From contig NZ_WRPK01000009.1 in NCBI RefSeq assembly GCF_009755815.1, forward strand, positions 62,001-126,000: a stretch of 64,000 bases of DNA, written 5' to 3'. Below, piece by piece: positions 59,564 through 64,000 of this stretch. The notes below the pieces were generated by a model, which saw nothing but the letters and a program-made list of their open reading frames with translations, was not told the origin of the DNA and did not search any database. The stretch comes from Flavisphingomonas formosensis. GTDB lineage: Bacteria; Pseudomonadota; Alphaproteobacteria; Sphingomonadales; Sphingomonadaceae. Made by a program: the position numbers and the translations under genes. How positions within the stretch are numbered: position 1 is the first letter of the stretch; each line of letters begins with the position of its first letter.

Positions 59564-59583
59564 GGAATGCTGGTTCGACGTCC

Positions 59584-59696
59584 CGTCGTCCTGGCGGAAA
59601 TCGGGATCCATCCGCGCTAGATTGCAGGAGAGGCGTACGGGAGCGTTCTTTCTTCACCGTAGTGTCAATGGATCCCCGACTTTCGTCGAGATGACG
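59584..59696. repeat. degenerate palindromic repeat, copy F
   Basis: It begins with GTCGTCCTGGCGGAAATCGGGATCCAT and ends ATGGATCCCCGACTTTCGTCGAGATGACG. The outer hairpins are recognisable but the central stem is replaced by unrelated sequence. It lies between the P450 and epoxide hydrolase genes. Confidence 0.55.
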
Positions 59697-59732
59697 GACA
59701 ATTTGCAATGCCCACCCCAGGAGTGCGCAATC

Positions 59733-60878
59733 ATGAGCGCGATCGAGCCGTTTCACCTCGCCGTTCCGCAAGCCGAGCTCGACGCGCTGCGCACCCGGCT
59801 CGCCGCGACGCGCTGGCCGGATCGCGAGACGGTCGACGACTGGTCACAGGGCGTGCCGCTGGAGCGGCTGCGCGCGCTGTGCGCCTATTGGCGCGACGGC
59901 TATGACTGGCGGCGTTGCGAGGCGGCGCTGAACGGTTTCGGCCAGTTCCGTACGGTCATCAAGGATCTCGGCATCCACTTCCTCCATATTCGCTCGCCGG
60001 AGCCCAATGCGCTGCCGCTCGTGCTCACCCATGGTTGGCCGGGATCGGTGCTCGAATTCCTGAAGGTAATCGGTCCGCTGACCGATCCCGCCGCGCACGG
60101 TGCCACCCGCGGGGATGCCTTCCACCTCGTCATCCCCTCGCTGCCCGGCTATGGCCTGTCCGACCGGCCGACGCGCACCGGCTGGGGCGTGCGCAGTATC
60201 GCCGCGGCGTGGATCGAGCTGATGCAGCGGCTCGGCTATGGCGGGCGCTGGGTGGCGCAGGGCGGCGACTGGGGCGCGTCGGTGACGACCGCCCTTGGCC
60301 ACATGGCGCCCGACAGGCTTGCCGCGATCCATCTCAACATGCCGCTCGCCTTCCCGAACCCCGAGGATGCGGCCACGGCGAGCGAGGAGGAAAAGGCCGC
60401 GGCGGAGCGGCTGGAGCATTACAACATGGTCGAGAGCGCCTATGCCCGCCAGCAGTCCACGCGCCCGCAAACGCTCGGCTACGGCCTCGCCGACTCTCCG
60501 GCCGCGCAGGCGGCGTGGATCTTCGAGAAGCTCTATGCCTGGACCGATTGCAACGGCGATCCCGAAAATGCGCTGACCCGCGACGAGATGCTCGATGCGA
60601 TCACCCTCTACTGGCTGACCGGCACCGGCACCTCCTCGGCGCGGCTCTATTGGGAGAGCATGGACAGCGCCTTCTTCGATCTCGAGCCGGTGAAGATCCC
60701 GACCGGCGCCAGTATCTTTCCCAAGGAGATATTCCAGCCGTCGCGGCGGCTGATCGAGCGGCGCTATCCGGATCTGATCCATTATAACCGGCTGGATCGC
60801 GGCGGCCATTTCGCCGCGTGGGAGCAGCCGGCCTTGTTCGTCGACGAACTGCGCACCTGTTTCCGCAAGGTGCGTTGA
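59733..60878 (+). CDS. epoxide hydrolase family protein (alpha/beta hydrolase with EHN domain)
   Basis: 381 residues from the ATG at 59733 (CAGGAGTGCGC upstream). The N-terminal EHN segment FHLAVPQAELDALRTRLAATRWPD is followed by HGWPGS (100-105). The nucleophile Asp179 lies in QGGDWGASV and the general-base His359 in GGHFAAWEQP. Tyr in the lid is likely at TLYWLTGT. It resembles juvenile-hormone/limonene-type epoxide hydrolases of the mEH class. It would open an epoxide made by the P450 upstream. Confidence 0.93.
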   Translation: MSAIEPFHLAVPQAELDALRTRLAATRWPDRETVDDWSQGVPLERLRALCAYWRDGYDWRRCEAALNGFGQFRTVIKDLGIHFLHIRSPEPNALPLVLTHGWPGSVLEFLKVIGPLTDPAAHGATRGDAFHLVIPSLPGYGLSDRPTRTGWGVRSIAAAWIELMQRLGYGGRWVAQGGDWGASVTTALGHMAPDRLAAIHLNMPLAFPNPEDAATASEEEKAAAERLEHYNMVESAYARQQSTRPQTLGYGLADSPAAQAAWIFEKLYAWTDCNGDPENALTRDEMLDAITLYWLTGTGTSSARLYWESMDSAFFDLEPVKIPTGASIFPKEIFQPSRRLIERRYPDLIHYNRLDRGGHFAAWEQPALFVDELRTCFRKVR

Positions 60879-60996
60879 CCCCAGACGCTCTGAGAGGGGC
60901 TGAGCGCTGACTGCGCTTTCGCGCCGGCCATCGCCGCGCTTATGATACCCGGCAAGAGAAAGCGGCGCCAAGGCCGTCAAAGCGGGAAGGAGAGCG

Positions 60997-61902
60997 ATGC
61001 GCAGGATCATCTCGGAGCAATCCGCCGGCGGACTCAAGATGCAGCGTGCAGTCTATGCCTGGCGTGCCGGCGACAAGCTGCGCGACTATGATGCCGACCT
61101 GACCTTGAAGCTGGTGTCCGGCCATCATCCGGTCCGTGCGCAGTGCGTCCTCGACGACGGCAGGCAGCATTCGGTCGGCCGGCTGATCCTCACCCCGCCC
61201 GATACCGATCTGCCGGGTATCGCCACCGCCGACGAGGCGGACATGCGCTCCACCATCTTCCACATCGACGGCGACCTTTTGAACCGGATGCTGCGGAACT
61301 GCGGATCGCCCGTGACCGCCGCCGACTTCCGGCTTGACCTCGATCTCCATGACAGCCAGATCGAGGCGGGATTGCTGCGCCTCGTCGGAGAGTTGGAGCG
61401 GCGGAGCTTCGGCAGCCAGCTCATCGTCGATGCGCTGACCCGGATGCTGATCGTCGACCTGGCCCGTCATGTGACCGCGCAGCAGGAATGCGGCGCGGAC
61501 AGCCCCGGCGGCCTGCGGCCCGCGCAACTCCGCCATATCTATGAGTTCATCGACTCATTCGAGGTCGGCCTGCCGTCCCCGGTGGAGGTCGCCGCCGAAA
61601 CCGGCATGAGCCCCACCCACCTGCGCCGTCTGTTCAAGCGCACCACCGGCCAGAGCCTTCAGGACTATATCAAGGGGGTGCGTATCGGCCGGGCCAAGAT
61701 TCTGCTGTCCGACGCCGAACTGCCGCTGAAGGTGGTCAGCTACCGGCTCGGCTTCAACCATTGCAGCGCCTTCTCCTTCGCCTTCCAGCAGGCGACGGGC
61801 GAGACGCCGGGCCAGTTCCGCCGCCGCCGCGCGACCTGCCTTCACGATGCGCGGCGGCTGGACGCGGAGAGCTTCCGCGCGGTCGGCGCGGGACGCTGCT
61901 GA
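60997..61902 (+). CDS. AraC family transcriptional regulator
   Basis: 301 residues; GGAAGGAGAGCG precedes the ATG. The C-terminal pair of helix-turn-helix motifs is at about 190-280: VEVAAETGMSPTHLRRLFKR and LKVVSYRLGFNHCSAFSFAF. QQATGETPGQFRR is the usual tail. The N-terminal 170 residues lack a clear known sensor domain. It is close to the epoxide hydrolase and P450 genes and may sense the pathway substrate. Confidence 0.92.
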   Translation: MRRIISEQSAGGLKMQRAVYAWRAGDKLRDYDADLTLKLVSGHHPVRAQCVLDDGRQHSVGRLILTPPDTDLPGIATADEADMRSTIFHIDGDLLNRMLRNCGSPVTAADFRLDLDLHDSQIEAGLLRLVGELERRSFGSQLIVDALTRMLIVDLARHVTAQQECGADSPGGLRPAQLRHIYEFIDSFEVGLPSPVEVAAETGMSPTHLRRLFKRTTGQSLQDYIKGVRIGRAKILLSDAELPLKVVSYRLGFNHCSAFSFAFQQATGETPGQFRRRRATCLHDARRLDAESFRAVGAGRC

Positions 61903-61907
61903 CTTAA

Positions 61908-61931
61908 GCCCCTCCCTTTACGCGGAGGGGC
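61908..61931. terminator. bidirectional terminator hairpin
   Basis: GCCCCTCC, loop CTTTACGC and GGAGGGGC form a perfect 8-bp stem between the convergent AraC gene and the phosphotransferase gene. Confidence 0.6.
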
Positions 61932-61944
61932 CTATACTCCCTCC

Positions 61945-63102
61945 TCAATCAAACGCATCCAGCGCGTCATGGTCGTCGATCGCGGCATAGAAGCGCTTGA
62001 GGAATTCCCACGTCGTCCGCTCGGGCTGCATGTCGGTCATCTCCGGGGCGGGCCTTAGGGTGATCGTCCAGAAGGCGAGGGCGGTCATCAGCTGCTGGCG
62101 GCAATGGTGCAGCGCCTCGTCCAGCGAGATTTTGGGGACGCCGCGCTCCGCCATCTTTTCGAGGTAGAGCGCGATCAGTTCGCGGTCCCAAGCGCGGCGA
62201 TTCTCGACCGTGAGGGCGGTGGTGAGCGTGTAGATGAGATCGCGGCTCCAATGGCCGATGGTGGTGATCTGCCAGTCATGCAGGCCCATCCGGTTGTCCG
62301 GCAGCAGGAACCAGTTCTTGAGATGCACGTCGCTGTGAATCAGCGTTTGCGGCAGGCCGGCATGGTTGGCGGCCGACTGCAAGGTCTTCGGCCACACTTC
62401 CCCGCGCCGACGGAACAGGCGCGCGGGCATGATATGCTCGGATTCGCCGAACGCCTGGTCGCAGCAGGGCGCGAAGCCGGGAGAGGCGGCCATCATATCC
62501 TTCCACCAGACATGCCAGCGGGTGAAAGGCAGGCTCTCCGTGCCGAGCTCGGGACTCTCGTAGAAACGCGAATGCAGGCGGGCGAGCGTGTCGATCTGGT
62601 TCTCGGCTTGCACGCGCGTGGTCTCGTGCCGTTCGTCTGGGAAGGTCACCGTGCCGCCGACATCCTTCATCATGATGAGATAGGCGTAGGTCTTGGGATC
62701 GAAGCCGGCATAATAAGTTTCAGGTGCGGGAATATCGAGGCGCGGGCGCGCCTTGCGATAGAAATTGGCCTCGGCCTGGGCTGTCCCGGATTCCGCCAGC
62801 ACCGTGCGGGTGGCGAGGCTCGCGGCGGCTTTGCAGAAGACCGTGGCGGGCAGTCCGGCCGCCTCGCCCGGCTCATTATAGGTCAGGAAGATACGGCGGC
62901 GGTTCGACGATCCGTCATCGGGCGCATCGAATCCGAATTCGGTCACGCGTGCGCCCGGTACGCCGCCGCACAGCACGTCGGTCAGCCATGTATCGGTGAT
63001 CGCCTCATAAGTGCTCGGTACCTGATCGGCTCGCGTGACCAATTGAAGATGGCCGTGCTGCTCTTCGAAAACGCGGCGCACCTTTTCGGCAACTGCATTC
63101 AT
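61945..63102 (-). CDS. APH-family phosphotransferase
   Basis: 385 residues from the ATG at 63102 (GGAGAGGATACAGAGC upstream); the longer frame lacks a ribosome site. Catalytic loop LIHSDVHLKNWF and LHDWQITT with the DWQ metal Asp are intact. LPATVFCKAAASLATR carries the ATP lysine. It is more complete than the kinase at 18387, which has DF in place of DW. Both belong to the ecdysteroid-kinase/ACAD10-like branch of APH proteins. Possible role: phosphorylating a hydroxylated intermediate. Confidence 0.88.
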   Translation of the reverse strand: MNAVAEKVRRVFEEQHGHLQLVTRADQVPSTYEAITDTWLTDVLCGGVPGARVTEFGFDAPDDGSSNRRRIFLTYNEPGEAAGLPATVFCKAAASLATRTVLAESGTAQAEANFYRKARPRLDIPAPETYYAGFDPKTYAYLIMMKDVGGTVTFPDERHETTRVQAENQIDTLARLHSRFYESPELGTESLPFTRWHVWWKDMMAASPGFAPCCDQAFGESEHIMPARLFRRRGEVWPKTLQSAANHAGLPQTLIHSDVHLKNWFLLPDNRMGLHDWQITTIGHWSRDLIYTLTTALTVENRRAWDRELIALYLEKMAERGVPKISLDEALHHCRQQLMTALAFWTITLRPAPEMTDMQPERTTWEFLKRFYAAIDDHDALDAFD

Positions 63103-63446
63103 GCTCTGTATCCTCTCCGTCGTAGCGCGAGCTGTCCCGAAGCGAGGGGACCGGCACCGCCCGCCCGAGTCAAGCGCGCATAGGCGCCTGCAGGAGGCGC
63201 TGCCGCAGCAGGCAAGCGGCGCGCCTGTGCGGGGCATGGTTTCGTCCGTCGAAGCCGCGCAGACAGTCCGCGAAGAGAAGGGGACGCGCGCTTCGCCATG
63301 GCACAGCAGGATGAGGACGGCCCGCTCATCTGCGCCCCGATGCCGCCATTTCCCGCCGCCGTGCAGGAGACGATCGACAAGGTCGTGCCGGCCGGCATGG
63401 TGCCCTCCGTGCGCACCGGCATAAACCGCGGCATGGGGGCAGGGGC
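63103..63446. other. divergent intergenic region with small ORF
   Basis: This 344-bp gap lies between the phosphotransferase gene (-) and the terminal SDR (+). It holds the 50-codon ORF at 63298-63450 and no visible repeat. Promoter boxes are not apparent. Confidence 0.35.
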
Positions 63447-63450
63447 TTGA
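63298..63450 (+). CDS. small ORF overlapping the start of the SDR gene (hypothetical)
   Basis: ATG at 63298 to TGA at 63448-63450 gives 50 residues with PLICAPMPPFPAAVQETIDK and VPAGMVPSVRTG. The stop overlaps the TTG of the SDR (TTGA), as in the coupled operons elsewhere in the window, which argues for translation. There is only a distant purine-rich tract (AAGGGG). It may be a genuine short gene or a remnant of a longer one. No family is recognised. Confidence 0.35.
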   Translation: MAQQDEDGPLICAPMPPFPAAVQETIDKVVPAGMVPSVRTGINRGMGAGA

Positions 63451-64000
63451 GCGGCAGGCTCCAGGGGCGCAACGCGATCATCCTCGGAGCGTCGCAGCCG
63501 GGTGGATCGGGCTGGACTGTCGCGCGGATCCTGGCGGAGGAGGGAGCCCGCGTCGCCGTCGCCGCGCGGCGGCTCGACAAGGTCCAGGCACTGGCGGAAG
63601 AGATTGGCGGCCTCGCTTTCCGCTGCGATGCCGGGGAGGAGGCGCAGGTCGTGGCCTTCGTCGATGGTGCGGCGGCGCAGATGGGGCGACTCGACATCGC
63701 CGTCGCGGCGGTCGGCCTCGGCGCGCAGGGATCGATCGACGAGACCGGGCAGGCCGCGCTCGACGAGGCGTTCCGTGTCAATTTCTTCGGACCTTTTCAT
63801 TTCACCCGTTTCGCCGCGCGGCACATGACCGAGGGCGGCTCCATCACCCTCTTCTCCAGCATCACCTCGACCGACGTGCTGCCGGGCAGCGTCGCCTATT
63901 CCTGCGCGAAAGGAGCGCTCAACAGCTTCACGCGCTACGCTGCGGTCGAATATGCACCGCGCGGCATCCGCGTGAACGCGCTGAAGGCTGGCGTCCTCGA
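63447..64000 (+). CDS. SDR family oxidoreductase, 5' part (cut by window edge)
   Basis: Read from the TTG at 63447, the frame is open to the window end (about 184 residues). It begins with SGRLQGRNAIILGASQPGGS, a modified nucleotide loop, then VAARRLDKVQALAEEIGG. The catalytic motif is visible as SSITSTDVLPGSVAYSCAK (Ser, Tyr and Lys). The Asn-rich stretch of classical SDRs is replaced by VAAVGLGAQG. It is not paired with a stop here. Probably NADP-dependent, judged from the Arg pair after beta-2. Its coupled TTG start is unusual and should be checked. Confidence 0.8.
   Translation, partial: MSGRLQGRNAIILGASQPGGSGWTVARILAEEGARVAVAARRLDKVQALAEEIGGLAFRCDAGEEAQVVAFVDGAAAQMGRLDIAVAAVGLGAQGSIDETGQAALDEAFRVNFFGPFHFTRFAARHMTEGGSITLFSSITSTDVLPGSVAYSCAKGALNSFTRYAAVEYAPRGIRVNALKAGVL

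Overview
This window is GC-rich chromosomal or megaplasmid DNA from an alphaproteobacterium, most likely a sphingomonad (Sphingobium, Novosphingobium, Sphingomonas or Rhizorhabdus type). The assignment rests on gene content: a TonB-dependent receptor next to a ferredoxin and a P450, EthD and SnoaL-like small proteins beside amidohydrolases, CaiC-like ligases and CaiB/BaiF transferases, and intergenic palindromes with CGTCATCC...GGATGACG ends. No 16S, tRNA or other species marker is present, so the genus is inference.

Layout. Bases 1-5710 (+) hold the end of a tightly coupled beta-oxidation-type operon: Old Yellow Enzyme (partial), thiolase, SDR, crotonase and two acyl-CoA dehydrogenases. Bases 5682-12228 are a foreign-looking island. 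It has two small-terminase-like ORFs on the minus strand, a roughly 300-bp AT-rich stretch, and a plus-strand trio: a polytopic membrane protein, a lytic-transglycosylase/SH3 protein and a DUF2235 lipase broken by a frameshift in a run of five C. Bases 12295-17041 (-) carry an MDR dehydrogenase, an acyl-CoA ligase, EthD and NTF2-like proteins and an aldo/keto reductase. Bases 17356-22490 (+) form a coupled operon: Zn alcohol dehydrogenase, APH-like kinase, crotonase, MDR reductase and CaiB/BaiF transferase. Bases 22579-37341 alternate in strand and carry small dimeric alpha/beta-barrel, NTF2 and VOC proteins, an amidohydrolase-2 enzyme, an LLM flavin oxidoreductase, an SDR, a quinohaemoprotein dehydrogenase, a second OYE and a second aldo/keto reductase.

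Bases 37722-49058 (+) encode a molybdopterin oxidoreductase, a membrane PQQ glucose-dehydrogenase-like enzyme, a GMC oxidoreductase, a D-aminoacylase-like amidohydrolase, a second CaiC-like ligase and another amidohydrolase. Bases 49096-53801 (-) encode a Baeyer-Villiger monooxygenase, an HSL-type esterase and a second D-aminoacylase-like protein. Divergently, 54097-60878 (+) encode an aldehyde dehydrogenase, a TonB-dependent receptor, a [3Fe-4S] ferredoxin, a P450 and an epoxide hydrolase. An AraC regulator, a second APH-like kinase and a TTG-started SDR cut by the right edge close the window.

Taken together this is an accessory catabolic region for a hydrophobic, probably alicyclic or terpenoid/steroid-like carbon source (inference). 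A plausible scheme is receptor-mediated uptake, P450 hydroxylation, oxidation of alcohols to ketones or acids by PQQ, GMC, SDR and ADH enzymes, ring opening by the Baeyer-Villiger enzyme plus esterase, CoA activation by ligases or CaiB transferase, then beta-oxidation. Several families occur as pairs (OYE, ligase, EthD, D-aminoacylase, kinase, crotonase, aldo/keto reductase), which suggests two related pathways side by side. A roughly 95-bp three-hairpin palindromic repeat is scattered through the intergenic gaps. No rRNA, tRNA, CRISPR array or intact transposase was seen.
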